This document shows positions 25,120 through 32,950 of a stretch of 55,378 nt of DNA, piece after piece. The DNA lies in NCBI GenBank assembly GCA_003332265.1, contig QPGA01000004.1:85614-140991 (forward strand). The letters run 5' to 3'. Each line of letters starts with the position of its first letter. The stretch's first letter is position 1. The notes under the pieces were generated by a model. The model was not told the DNA's origin, did no database searches, and was given only the letters and a program-made list of their open reading frames with translations. Made by a program: the position numbers and the translations under genes. The DNA is from Candidatus Accumulibacter meliphilus. Its GTDB lineage: Bacteria > Pseudomonadota > Gammaproteobacteria > Burkholderiales > Rhodocyclaceae.

Positions 25120-25923
25120 CTACGTCATGCCGCTGAGGCGGGCTTTTCGTTCGCGTTCGACGCGCGTGATGTAGCGCTGCACCATGCTCATCCTGGCTCC
25201 GGGTATGGCCACGAACTCGCAGCCGACGCGAACGTAGCGGGCGCCGCCGCGGGTGGTGACGTCGAACTTGTTGCGTATACACAGATTGGCGACCAGCAGA
25301 CCCTCGTCGGGAAGCGTCATCTTGCAGTCGCTGAGCAGCATGCCGCTCGGCAGCAGGGCCGCCAGGCTGGGCGTGGCCATCAGCCCGACACCGCCACCGC
25401 TGATATCCAGCAAGGACGCTTCGGCGATTAGCGTGCTACCGTCCACGCGCTTGATCGTGGTGACGAACTTGACCGGTTTGGCGATCGGTGTCGACAGGCG
25501 GAAATACTCGCGACGCTGCAAGCGCAGCACCTTGTCGGGAAGCGCCGCGCGAAAAGCCGGGCGACCATCGCAAAGCGTCTCGGCAAGCTGGCTCAAGCTG
25601 AACTGCACCTTGACCTTGTCCACCATCGCGCTCAGGACGAGCTGGCTGGCCTGCAGCGCCTGGCGATTGACCGCGTCGTCGCGGCCCCAGTCGAGGACCA
25701 GTTCGCCGTTGCTCGCGTCGATCTCCAGCAGCGAGGTCAACAGGAAGTCCCTGCCTTGGTCGAGATAGGCGCTGACCAGCGCTCGTCGTTGAATCAGCGA
25801 GCGCAATACCGCCACAATTTCGGCTTTCGAGTGCAACAGATACTCGCTGTAATCCTCAGCCTGTTCGATTTCGAGGCTGCGGATTTCCTCTTTCGGTCTC
25901 GGCTCAAGGTCCGTGTTTTCCAT
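25120..25923 (-). CDS. ycgR: Flagellar brake protein YcgR (PilZ domain)
   Basis: This 267-residue cytoplasmic protein has an N-terminal YcgR domain (about residues 35-125) and a C-terminal PilZ domain that binds cyclic di-GMP. The c-di-GMP motif is RREYFR with the downstream DISGGGVGL (D/NxSxxG). When loaded, YcgR slows the flagellar motor. It lies 3' of the flagellar genes on the same strand, with a repeat-containing gap of 185 bases separating it from the FlhB-like gene. Confidence 0.88.
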   Translation of the reverse strand: MENTDLEPRPKEEIRSLEIEQAEDYSEYLLHSKAEIVAVLRSLIQRRALVSAYLDQGRDFLLTSLLEIDASNGELVLDWGRDDAVNRQALQASQLVLSAMVDKVKVQFSLSQLAETLCDGRPAFRAALPDKVLRLQRREYFRLSTPIAKPVKFVTTIKRVDGSTLIAEASLLDISGGGVGLMATPSLAALLPSGMLLSDCKMTLPDEGLLVANLCIRNKFDVTTRGGARYVRVGCEFVAIPGARMSMVQRYITRVERERKARLSGMT

Positions 25924-26050
25924 CTGCTTTCCTGCAAACGCCTGGAGCGGGCAGTTTAATGCAAAAGCGGAGCACGGGTAAGCGAGCGTGTCGGCCTGTG
26001 GCGCAATTGAAAGCTTGCGTCGCGCGGTTGCGCGCCTCCCCCTCCTTTCC

Positions 26051-26095
26051 CCCTCTCCCCAACCCCTCTCCCGCGAGGGGAGAGGGGCTATGGGC
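26051..26095. repeat. C-rich palindromic intergenic repeat, copy 1
   Basis: This 45-base unit is nearly identical (two differences) to 32834-32878. It contains the hairpin CCCCTCTCC (26063-26071) with GGAGAGGGG (26079-26087). It is located between ycgR and the FlhB-like gene. The CTCTCCCC...CGCGAGGGGAGAGG type of element is common between genes in many proteobacterial genomes. Confidence 0.75.
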
Positions 26096-26108
26096 GGTGG
26101 CCGCCAGG

Positions 26109-26441
26109 TCAGGGTTTGGCTGGAACTTCGGCAGGGGTTGCAAAGAGCGGTGGCGGGGTGGGCGTGGCGCCGTTTTCCAGTTGATACAGCCAGGCCAGCA
26201 GCTCGGCGACAGCCAGGTATAGTTGTGGGGGGATGTGTTGGTCGAGGTCGACCTGCATCAGCAGCGAGACCAGTTCTGCCGATTCGTGCACATAGACGCC
26301 GTGCTCGTGGGCGCGGGCGATGATCTGCTCGGCGAGCAGGCCGCGCCCCTTGGCGACGACGCGGGGTGCGGCGTCGGTCTGGCTGTAGGTCAGCGCGACG
26401 GCGTTCTTCAGGGAATTATCCGGCGCTTTGGCCATGCTCAT
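26109..26441 (-). CDS. FlhB C-terminal-domain homologue (FlhX/YlqH-like)
   Basis: This is about 110 residues that match the cytoplasmic C-terminal domain of the flagellar export switch FlhB without the membrane part: NAVALTYSQTDAAPRVVAKGRG, LLAEQIIARAHEHGVYVHES, ELVSLLMQVDLDQHIPPQLY. The FlhB autocleavage NPTH sequence is replaced (LTYSQTDAAP). Such stand-alone homologues accompany fliK in several bacteria and may modulate substrate switching. The start could be 26441, 26435 or 26468; all overlap the 3' end of fliK, so translation is coupled. Confidence 0.82.
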   Translation of the reverse strand: MSMAKAPDNSLKNAVALTYSQTDAAPRVVAKGRGLLAEQIIARAHEHGVYVHESAELVSLLMQVDLDQHIPPQLYLAVAELLAWLYQLENGATPTPPPLFATPAEVPAKP

Positions 26442-27582
26442 CGGCTTCCCGTGGTGCCGTGACGCCAAGCGATGCGAGGTCGAGCCCGGCCTTTTCCAGC
26501 TGACTGCGCAGGGCTGTGGTCTCGCTGCTCAACAGCTGCCGCGTCTCGGCGTTGCTGGCAATGACGCTGAGCGTGATCTGCTGCCCCTGGATGTGCAGTC
26601 GGGCATCGACTTCACCCAGCCGGGGCAAGGACAGACGTAGTCGCGTCTGCCACTTCTCGCTGCTCGCCTCAGTGTCGCCATCGCTGTGTCGGCCGTCGTT
26701 GGCCTTGTCGATATCCCAAAGAACCTGCTGACCGGGCCAGACCTGTCCCTGCCACGAAAAATTCTGCGTCGCGAAAGCTTCGAGTTGCTGCTGGACGATG
26801 GCCTGTAGCTGCGGCGCGACCGCTGGCGGTGCTGAAGAAGGCGTAGCAGCGGGGGCTGCCTGGCTGCCCGTCGTGGCGCCGCGGCTTGCCGCCTCGGTGG
26901 ACGCCGTGGAAAGCGGCAGCGGCGCCGCCTCGCTAGCGGCAGTGGTCAGCCCTTGTTGAGCAGTCGCCCCATGTTGCGCGGGCGTCGTTGTCGGCGGCAG
27001 CTTGCCCTGTGGTTCCTGCAGCAACTGTGCCTTGCTGTAACGCCCTTCGACCCATTCTGCCTGATGCGCTTCGTAGAACATGCCACTCTGCACGATCGCC
27101 TGTTTGAGCAGCGGCAAGAGATCGGTGCCGCTATTCGGTGGGCTGGCAGCAATCGCCTGCTTGCCGTTCAGCGGCAGTGCTACGGCGCCGCCGCCCTTGC
27201 CGTCACGCGCACCGGCCAGCAGCGTGCCAATCAGTTGCCCGGTGCGGCTCAACTGCGTGGCGGTCGACTCGTTCCCCGCCTTGCCCCCCTCCGCTGCACC
27301 GCGAGCAACGACGGCCAGGGTCAGCTTGCCCTTGCTTTCCGAGACTTCCAGCTCGATGGCGTCGCCGCTCTTGGCGGCAAAAGGCAGTGCCAGGGTGACG
27401 CTGCGCTGGTTGATCAGCGCGCGGTAGGTGCCGTTCGGCAGCAGGGCCTGCACTTCGGCCAGCAGGCGTTGGCCAGCGGCCAGCCCGGGTAACTTGTCGG
27501 TGATTTCCTGCGCTGGCGGCGTCGGCCGCAGGGCGAGGTCGGCGCTCGGCTGAATGCGGGTGCTGATTTCTGGGACGATCAT
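26416..27582 (-). CDS. fliK: Flagellar hook-length control protein FliK
   Basis: This 388-residue protein has a long low-complexity middle rich in Ala, Thr, Pro and Gln (about residues 170-255) and a conserved C-terminal hook-length domain: QQQLEAFATQNFSWQGQVWPG and VDARLHIQGQQITLSVIASN, ending with LRSQLEKAGLDLASLGVT. FliK is secreted and acts as the molecular ruler for the hook. It overlaps fliT upstream by four bases and the FlhB-like gene downstream by 26 bases. Its position with an FlhB-type switch domain is functionally consistent. Confidence 0.85.
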   Translation of the reverse strand: MIVPEISTRIQPSADLALRPTPPAQEITDKLPGLAAGQRLLAEVQALLPNGTYRALINQRSVTLALPFAAKSGDAIELEVSESKGKLTLAVVARGAAEGGKAGNESTATQLSRTGQLIGTLLAGARDGKGGGAVALPLNGKQAIAASPPNSGTDLLPLLKQAIVQSGMFYEAHQAEWVEGRYSKAQLLQEPQGKLPPTTTPAQHGATAQQGLTTAASEAAPLPLSTASTEAASRGATTGSQAAPAATPSSAPPAVAPQLQAIVQQQLEAFATQNFSWQGQVWPGQQVLWDIDKANDGRHSDGDTEASSEKWQTRLRLSLPRLGEVDARLHIQGQQITLSVIASNAETRQLLSSETTALRSQLEKAGLDLASLGVTAPREADEHGQSAG

Positions 27583-27872
27583 TCGGCGGCGGGCGCTGCG
27601 CCGCGCAGTAGTACGCGCAGTTCATCCATACGCCTTGCCAGGCCCGGCTGAATCAAGGTGTCACAGCGCAGGCTGCGTTCGATCAGCGCGCGGGCGCGCT
27701 GCTGCTCTTCTGCCGGCAGTTCGGCGCTCAGGGTGTCGGGCAGGCTGTCGGCCAGCGCGCGCCGATCTGCCTCGTGCCTGGCGAGGGCTTGCCAGTCCCT
27801 GCTTTCTGCGGCGCCAAGCATCGCCTCGGAGTAGGCCAAAATCTGCTCCAGCGCGCTCAGCCCGGCACTCAT
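27579..27872 (-). CDS. fliT: FliT-like flagellar chaperone
   Basis: This 97-residue helical protein (LSALEQILAYSEAMLGAAES, DWQALARHEADRRALADSLP) has the size and position of FliT, the export chaperone for the filament cap FliD. Sequence conservation in FliT is low, so position between fliS and fliK carries much of the weight. The start overlaps the fliS stop by four bases. Confidence 0.72.
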   Translation of the reverse strand: MSAGLSALEQILAYSEAMLGAAESRDWQALARHEADRRALADSLPDTLSAELPAEEQQRARALIERSLRCDTLIQPGLARRMDELRVLLRGAAPAAE

Positions 27873-28294
27873 GCCAGCGCTGCTTTCTGCGCTGGCTTCG
27901 CCGCGCTCGGTGAAATCTCGCGCCAGGCGCCATGAATTTCCTCGAGCAGGGCGGCAACTTCCTCCAGCGCCGGCAGGTCGTTGTCGAGGTTGGCGTGCAG
28001 CAGGCGCAGGACCAGGTAATCGTACAGCGCGTCGAGGCGCTCGGCGATCTCGCCGCCCTGTCCCAGATCGAGGCTCACCTTGAGGCCGTTGCCGATGATG
28101 TCGATCGCTTTCGAGATGGCTTCGCCCTTGGCCGCGGTGCGTTTGTCCTGCATCGCCGCGCGCGCGTTGCCGACCGCCGCCTGCGCCCCGGCGAAGAGCA
28201 GCAGGATCAGCCGGTGCGGGTCGGCGACCTCGACGGCGGCGTCGACGCCGACCTTCTGATAGGCGGAAATCGCGAGTCTTGCATTGCCGAACAT
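27869..28294 (-). CDS. fliS: Flagellin export chaperone FliS
   Basis: This 141-residue helical chaperone prevents flagellin polymerising before export. Typical features are AISAYQKVGVDAAVEVADPH, RLILLLFAGAQAAVGNARAA, KAIDIIGNGLKVSLDLGQGG and LYDYLVLRLLHANL. The last part (EIHGAWREI) is the usual terminal helix. It is nine bases downstream of fliD and coupled to fliT. Confidence 0.92.
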   Translation of the reverse strand: MFGNARLAISAYQKVGVDAAVEVADPHRLILLLFAGAQAAVGNARAAMQDKRTAAKGEAISKAIDIIGNGLKVSLDLGQGGEIAERLDALYDYLVLRLLHANLDNDLPALEEVAALLEEIHGAWREISPSAAKPAQKAALA

Positions 28295-28303
28295 GGTTTA
28301 CCT

Positions 28304-29719
28304 CTAGCTGTAAGTAGGCAGGATGGCGAGCTGTTGGGCGAGGAAGGTGCTGGTGCTGGTCATCCCGGAGATCAGCGTATCGAGGGCCGTGAATTGTTTG
28401 CGATAGCGCGCTTCGATCCCTGCCAGGCGGTCGTTGATCACTTCCGATTGCTTGCCGAGGCTGGCGATCGAGGCATTGATTCCTTCGCGGCGCGCAGCAA
28501 TTAGTCCGCTGCTGCCGACCAGGCCGTCGGCGGCGTCTTTGAAAGCGCTGCCGACGGCGGCCACCAGATTGGCGACTCCCGCGAGATCGTCGCTGATCGC
28601 GGCGCCCAGCTTGGCCGAGTCGACGCTCAGCGAGCCGTCTTTCTGCAGGCTGACGCCGATATCGGAAAGGCGCTGGAAGCTGCTGCCGGCGACCGCTGCG
28701 GGGATGTTGCCGAGGACGCTGCGGAAGCTGTTCTGCGCCGTGCGCAGCGTGCTGTCGCCGTTCAGTGCGCCGGCTTGCTTGGTCGCCGCATTGTAGGTGC
28801 CGAGACCGCTGGCGGTGCTGCTGAAGTCGTTGAAGGCCTTGACCAGAGCGTTCACGCCGGTACTCAGGCTGGCGTTGTCCTTGCGGATGGTCAGCGTCGT
28901 GCTCAGCGCTGTCGCCGGTGCGTCCGGGCCCTTGAGCAGGGTCAGGGTGATGCCGTCGATGGCTGTCGTGACGCTGTTGCTGACGCCTTCGACGGCGATG
29001 CCGTTGAGCTTGAACGCCGAGCCCTGGGCGGCTTGCGACGGCACGAAAGCATCGCTCGGCGCCGGCGCTGCGTCCGGATCGTAGGCCAGGCCGGCGATTC
29101 CCGAGAGCTTGATGAACTGGTTGCTGCCGGCGTCGTTGCTGGTCACGACCAGTTGTTTGCCGGCGACGCCGTTGATCACCAGGGCCGAAACGCCGGCGTT
29201 GGCGCCGTTGATCGCGTCGCGGATGTTCTCCGGCGTGGCGCCGTTGGCGATCGTGATATCGGTACTTGTGTGCGGGCTGCTGCCGCCAGCGCTATCGAGC
29301 GACAGGGTCAGCGTGCCACCGAGCGGCAGCGTATCGCCGGTGCCGGAGAAGGGCGTCGCCGCGCCGGTGCCGCTGGCGACACTGTGCTGCTTCGCAAGCT
29401 GGTTGACTTCCAGGGTGTAGGTGCCGGCTACGGCGCTGGCTGTGGCGCTGGCTCCGGCAATCGTGGTGTCGCCCACGGAAGTTTTGAAGAGCGAGAATTT
29501 TTCTGTTGCGGTGGTGCCGGTGGCAGGCACCAGGTTTCCTGCTGCCGTCTGCAGCGCCGAAATCGATCCCTGCAAGGAACCCAGCGCCGAGATTTTGGCC
29601 TGATAACTTGCTTCTTTTTGCGACAAGGCGGTCAGCGGCCGTTGTTCCAGCGACATCAACTGGCTGATGATACTGTTTACGTCAAGATTCGAGCCCAGGC
29701 CCGGTGAGGAAAGCGCCAT
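28304..29719 (-). CDS. fliD: Flagellar filament capping protein FliD
   Basis: This 471-residue protein caps the growing filament and promotes flagellin folding. The N-terminus has SSPGLGSNLDVNSIISQLMS, followed by ITIANGATPENIRDAING (a flagellin-hook IN motif). The C-terminus has SLGKQSEVINDRLAGIEARY and RKQFTALDTLISGMTSTSTF, the conserved FliD end. The middle is variable and Ser/Thr rich. It precedes its chaperones fliS and fliT. Confidence 0.93.
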   Translation of the reverse strand: MALSSPGLGSNLDVNSIISQLMSLEQRPLTALSQKEASYQAKISALGSLQGSISALQTAAGNLVPATGTTATEKFSLFKTSVGDTTIAGASATASAVAGTYTLEVNQLAKQHSVASGTGAATPFSGTGDTLPLGGTLTLSLDSAGGSSPHTSTDITIANGATPENIRDAINGANAGVSALVINGVAGKQLVVTSNDAGSNQFIKLSGIAGLAYDPDAAPAPSDAFVPSQAAQGSAFKLNGIAVEGVSNSVTTAIDGITLTLLKGPDAPATALSTTLTIRKDNASLSTGVNALVKAFNDFSSTASGLGTYNAATKQAGALNGDSTLRTAQNSFRSVLGNIPAAVAGSSFQRLSDIGVSLQKDGSLSVDSAKLGAAISDDLAGVANLVAAVGSAFKDAADGLVGSSGLIAARREGINASIASLGKQSEVINDRLAGIEARYRKQFTALDTLISGMTSTSTFLAQQLAILPTYS

Positions 29720-29781
29720 GATCTTCTCCTGTCGCCGCTACCGGCATGCTTGCTGCATTTTCTTGCGCGAGCGCGCGATGT

Positions 29782-30189
29782 TCAGGCCGTCTGGGTGACA
29801 AACAGCCCCTTTATGCTGTCCAGCGTCTTGGCAATGGCCATCATTTCTTCCGAGGGCATCTGGCGGATCACTTCCTTGGTCGAGCGATCAATGATTTTGA
29901 CCACCAGTTGACCGCTGTCGTCGTCCACGCTGAACTCGATATTGCTGTTGGTCGGCTTGACGAACTCGCGAACGCTCTGGATGGCGGTCTCGAGCTTTTC
30001 GCTGTCGGGTGGCGCCTGCACTGGCGCTTGCGCCTGCAAGTGCGCTTGCACCTGCTGCAGGGCCTTGGCCGGGTCGGCGGGCGTGGCCGCGCTGGCGCCG
30101 CTTGCTGTTGCCCTGGCTTCGCGGGCCGCGGGGCTGATCGCCTGGTGGCCCTGCGGTGGTGGCGAAGAGACTGTTGATGGGATGTTCAT
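29782..30189 (-). CDS. flaG: FlaG family flagellar protein
   Basis: This is 135 residues. The C-terminal half is the FlaG domain: NIEFSVDDDSGQLVVKIIDR and STKEVIRQMPSEEMMAIAKT. The N-terminal half is a disordered Pro/Ala/Gln-rich region. FlaG affects filament length. It sits between fliC and fliD, the normal position, and has a GGAGTG ribosome site. Confidence 0.88.
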   Translation of the reverse strand: MNIPSTVSSPPPQGHQAISPAAREARATASGASAATPADPAKALQQVQAHLQAQAPVQAPPDSEKLETAIQSVREFVKPTNSNIEFSVDDDSGQLVVKIIDRSTKEVIRQMPSEEMMAIAKTLDSIKGLFVTQTA

Positions 30190-30214
30190 CTCACACTCCT
30201 TGCTGAAGAGGCGC

Positions 30215-30248
30215 CGGGGCGCGACCGCGTTGCCGCGGGCGCGCCCCG
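30215..30248 (-). terminator. Hairpin after fliC
   Basis: A 9-bp stem (CGGGGCGCG, 30215-30223, with 30240-30248) and an inner 5-bp stem with a 4-base loop lie 27 bases after the fliC stop and before flaG. No T-run follows on the minus strand. It probably attenuates read-through from the highly expressed flagellin gene or protects the mRNA 3' end. Confidence 0.5.
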
Positions 30249-30275
30249 ATGTTACCGCTATTTAGAACCTTCCGC

Positions 30276-31721
30276 TTAGCCGCGCAGCAGGGAGAGCACG
30301 TTCTGCGGCAGCGAGTTGGCTTGCGCGAGCATCGCCGTACCCGCCTGCTGCAGGATTTGCGAACGCGTCAGGTTGGCCGTTTCCGCCGCGAAGTCGGCAT
30401 CGACGATGCGGCTCCGTGAGGCCGAGAGGTTCTCCGACGTCGTTTGCAGGCTGGAAACCACCGAAGCGAAACGGTTCTGGTACGAACCGAGCGAAACACG
30501 CGCGCTACTGACCGTTGCCAGGGCGCCGTCGATCGCCGACAAGGCATTGGTGGCGCTGGTTGCGTTCAGAACGTTGACCGAAGCAATGCTGTTGACGGTC
30601 AAGGTGGTCGTGGGGTCATAGGTGTCTGCAGTGAATCCCGCATTGGCTGGGTCGCCGCCACTAAGTACGATGCCAGCGGCGTTGTTTGTGTCGAGTTTGA
30701 CCGTCCCAGTGGTAGTTCCGGCCACGACGCCAGTGGTTGCGAGGGTAAAGCCCGCGCCTATTGTGATATCGCGGCCATCTGCTGCAGTCAAAGTTACCTT
30801 GCCCGCATTGTCGGCAGTCGCGGTTACGCCCGACTGGCCGGAAACCAGGTTGATCGCTGCGGCGGTGTTTGCGCCCTGACCGATGGCATCGACACCGCCC
30901 GCAATGTCACCTACTTGAATGCCATTGACGGTAAGCGTCGCACTGCTTGTTACCGTTGCAAACGTTGTTGTTGCGGCGGCAGCAGTGATGGACGTTGCTT
31001 GCGCCGTAGCGGTCACACCTGATTGTGAGGAAACGGCATTGATCGCGGCAGCAATCGAAAACGCGCTACCCGCTGATTGACCGGCGGATGCGCCCGTGCT
31101 CGACGAGCCAACCTGGTATCCGTTTAGCGTCAATTGGCCAGCGGTCAGTGCGCCGGTGGTGACGCCTCCGGTGAGCGTGGTCGTCGTGGATATTCCGCTG
31201 CCACCGAGTGCAGTGATGCGGGCGCTGCCGATCGAGGTGATGGTCAGGCGGTCGTTGGCGGTACCGTTGGCGCCGATCTGGAAGTTCTGGGCGACGAAGG
31301 AGCCATCGAGGAGTTTGGTGCCGTTGAAGGAGGAATTCTGTGCGACGCGGTCGATTTCGGCGGCCAGCGACTGGACTTCGAGGTTGAGTGCCTCGCGGTC
31401 GGACGCGGAGTTGGTGGCGTTGCCGGCCTGGACGGCGAGTTCGCGCATCCGCTGCAGGTTGTTGCCGATCTGATCGAGGTCGCCTTCAGCCGTTTGCGCC
31501 AGCGAGATGCCGTCGTTGGCATTGCGTGTCGCCTGGTTGATACCGCGGATCTGGGCGTTCATGCGGTCGGAGATGGCCAGGCCGGCGGCGTCATCCTTGG
31601 CGCTGTTGATGCGCAGGCCGGAGGAGAGGCGTTGCAGGGAAGTCGCCAGTGAGGTCTGCGACATGTTGAGGCTACGCTGCGAGTTGAGCGAGGCGACGTT
31701 GGTGTTGATGACTTGGGGCAT
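30276..31721 (-). CDS. fliC: Flagellin
   Basis: This 481-residue filament subunit has a conserved N-terminal D0/D1 region (INTNVASLNSQRSLN, RLSSGLRINSAKDDAAGLAI, QIRGINQATRNANDGISLAQ) and C-terminal D1/D0 (SLGSYQNRFASVVSSLQ, ENLSASRSRIVDADFAAE, QAGTAMLAQANSLPQNVLSL). The central region holds two flagellin-IN type repeats around AAINAVSSQSGVTATA and AAINLVSGQSGVTATA. The central part is surface-exposed and hypervariable; its local GC content is lower than that of the termini. It has an AGGAG ribosome site and a sigma-28 promoter about 110 bases upstream. Confidence 0.95.
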   Translation of the reverse strand: MPQVINTNVASLNSQRSLNMSQTSLATSLQRLSSGLRINSAKDDAAGLAISDRMNAQIRGINQATRNANDGISLAQTAEGDLDQIGNNLQRMRELAVQAGNATNSASDREALNLEVQSLAAEIDRVAQNSSFNGTKLLDGSFVAQNFQIGANGTANDRLTITSIGSARITALGGSGISTTTTLTGGVTTGALTAGQLTLNGYQVGSSSTGASAGQSAGSAFSIAAAINAVSSQSGVTATAQATSITAAAATTTFATVTSSATLTVNGIQVGDIAGGVDAIGQGANTAAAINLVSGQSGVTATADNAGKVTLTAADGRDITIGAGFTLATTGVVAGTTTGTVKLDTNNAAGIVLSGGDPANAGFTADTYDPTTTLTVNSIASVNVLNATSATNALSAIDGALATVSSARVSLGSYQNRFASVVSSLQTTSENLSASRSRIVDADFAAETANLTRSQILQQAGTAMLAQANSLPQNVLSLLRG

Positions 31722-31832
31722 TTTGCTTCTCCTATCACTGTCAATTTGACTTCAGACTTCAGTTGCCGGTGACTGCCTGGCGAGGCTTCTGCCGGTCGAT
31801 CCTGTGTGGCGATTTGTTCGCTGACAACTTTA

Positions 31833-31859
31833 CTTACGACGGGCTGTCGGAAAACTTTA
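31833..31859 (-). promoter_or_regulatory. Sigma-28 (FliA) promoter of fliC
   Basis: On the minus strand, TAAAGTTT (31859-31852) is followed by an 11-base spacer and GTCGTAAG (31840-31833). The -35 box matches the E. coli FliA consensus fully, spacing is exact, and the -10 (consensus GCCGATAA) matches at four of eight. Predicted leader length is about 105 bases. Confidence 0.7.
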
Positions 31860-31996
31860 GTGATTTTCTTTGTGCGCGCCGTGTAAGACTTTTAGCGGCA
31901 TCCGGGCGGCGAAGTTGAGGGCCGGGAGGCAAGAAATGACCGCCTGCGACAGCTTGGCAGTAAGCCCCGGCGGCCTCGTTCAGCCACCGCTCTGCT

Positions 31997-32021
31997 CCCC
32001 TCCCCCCTTGCGGGGGAGGGG
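31997..32021. repeat. C-rich palindromic intergenic repeat, copy 2 (divergent)
   Basis: CCCCTCCCCC (31997-32006) pairs with GGGGGAGGGG (32012-32021) around a 5-base loop. It is followed by CTAT as in copies 1 and 3, but the flanks and stem differ. The rest of the 31862-32119 gap shows no gene I can support. Confidence 0.6.
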
Positions 32022-32119
32022 CTATTTCGGCGGGTTGACTTGTCGCAGTGGTCGTTTCGCGCGCGTCTGCTCGCGTAGTCCTCCGGGTCTTCTTGCGCAA
32101 AACGTCAACGGGCGCGATA

Positions 32120-32143
32120 CTTGGTTACATCTGTAATACCAAG
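32120..32143. promoter_or_regulatory. Palindromic operator before the PIN/RHH pair
   Basis: CTTGGT (32120-32125) and ACCAAG (32138-32143) are inverted repeats enclosing a second inverted pair TACA/TGTA. A -10-like TGTAAT (32132-32137) lies inside. It is 17 bases before the toxin start, the expected place for an autoregulatory operator bound by the RHH antitoxin. Confidence 0.5.
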
Positions 32144-32160
32144 CTACCGGTACAAACATT

Positions 32161-32583
32161 GTGCGTGTGGTTCTCGATACTTCAGTCCTGGTCGCTGCTG
32201 TTCGTTCACGCAAGGGCGCCAGCTTTCAACTGCTCTCGATGCTGCCGAGTAGAGACTTTGAGATCGCGCTGACGGTGGCCTTGTACACCGAGTGGCAGGC
32301 CGTTCTGACCCGTGCCGAGCACCTGCCGCCCGGCGCCAGCGCCGAACTTGCGCTGGGCTTCGTGCGCTATCTGGCGACGATCGCTCACCTGCAGGAGGTG
32401 CATTTCTTGTGGCGACCTTTTCTGCGCGACCCGGACGATGACATGGTGCTTGAGTGTGCGGCATCGTCGGGTAGTGAATACATCGTCACGCACAACATGA
32501 AGGATTTCCGGCGCGTGGAAGAATTGAAGATCCAGGCGATCACGCCGGGTGATTTTTTGCAGCTGCTGAGGAGAAAACCATGA
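32161..32583 (+). CDS. PIN-domain toxin (putative VapC-like RNase)
   Basis: This 140-residue protein has a PIN domain of the COG1569/PilT type: VVLDTSVLVAAVRSRKG (first Asp), EWQAVLTRAEHL (Glu), DPDDDMVLECAASSG and YIVTHNMKDF (second acid cluster). PIN toxins cleave RNA, commonly tRNA. The GTG start at 32161 gives MRVVLDTS. The stop overlaps the following antitoxin gene by four bases. The toxin gene comes first, the reverse of the usual antitoxin-toxin order. Confidence 0.82.
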   Translation: MRVVLDTSVLVAAVRSRKGASFQLLSMLPSRDFEIALTVALYTEWQAVLTRAEHLPPGASAELALGFVRYLATIAHLQEVHFLWRPFLRDPDDDMVLECAASSGSEYIVTHNMKDFRRVEELKIQAITPGDFLQLLRRKP

Positions 32584-32819
32584 CTGCGCTGACTGTCCGT
32601 CTGCCGAACTCTGTTCACCAGAAAGTCAAGGAACTCGCTGCGCGCGATGAGATTTCCGTGAACCAATTCATCGCCAGCGCGGTGTCAGAAAAAATGGCAT
32701 CGTTGATGACGCTCGACTTTCTCAGGGCGGAAGCCGCCAAAGGCCAGCGCAGCGATTTTGAGCGCTACTTGGGAATGGTGCCGGACGCGCCCGCGCTTCC
32801 CGGCGATGAGACGCCGTGA
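32580..32819 (+). CDS. Ribbon-helix-helix antitoxin
   Basis: This 79-residue protein starts TALTVRLPNSVHQKVKELAA and continues DEISVNQFIASAVSEKMASL, the beta-helix-helix pattern of RHH DNA-binding antitoxins (HicB/CopG-like). The C-terminal part (FLRAEAAKGQRSDFERYLGM) would wrap the toxin. Overlap with the PIN gene (ATGA) makes a coupled toxin-antitoxin unit. Confidence 0.82.
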   Translation: MTALTVRLPNSVHQKVKELAARDEISVNQFIASAVSEKMASLMTLDFLRAEAAKGQRSDFERYLGMVPDAPALPGDETP

Positions 32820-32833
32820 CGCCAGGCCGCCGC

Positions 32834-32878
32834 CCCTCTCCCCAACCCCTCTCCCGCGAGGGGCGAGGGGCTATTGGC
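32834..32878. repeat. C-rich palindromic intergenic repeat, copy 3
   Basis: This 45-base unit differs from 26051-26095 at two positions. The hairpin spans 32846-32870. It starts 15 bases after the antitoxin stop and may terminate the toxin-antitoxin transcript. Confidence 0.75.
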
Positions 32879-32950
32879 GCACTGCTTGCTCTTCCGCCGG
32901 GCGCGCGAACTGAGTTTTCCGTGTCCGGCGCAGGCGGTTATAATTGACGT

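Noticed and set aside
25120-31721. Horizontal acquisition of the flagellar block
   Set aside because: Gene order and composition look like a normal betaproteobacterial late flagellar operon; only the fliC variable region deviates.
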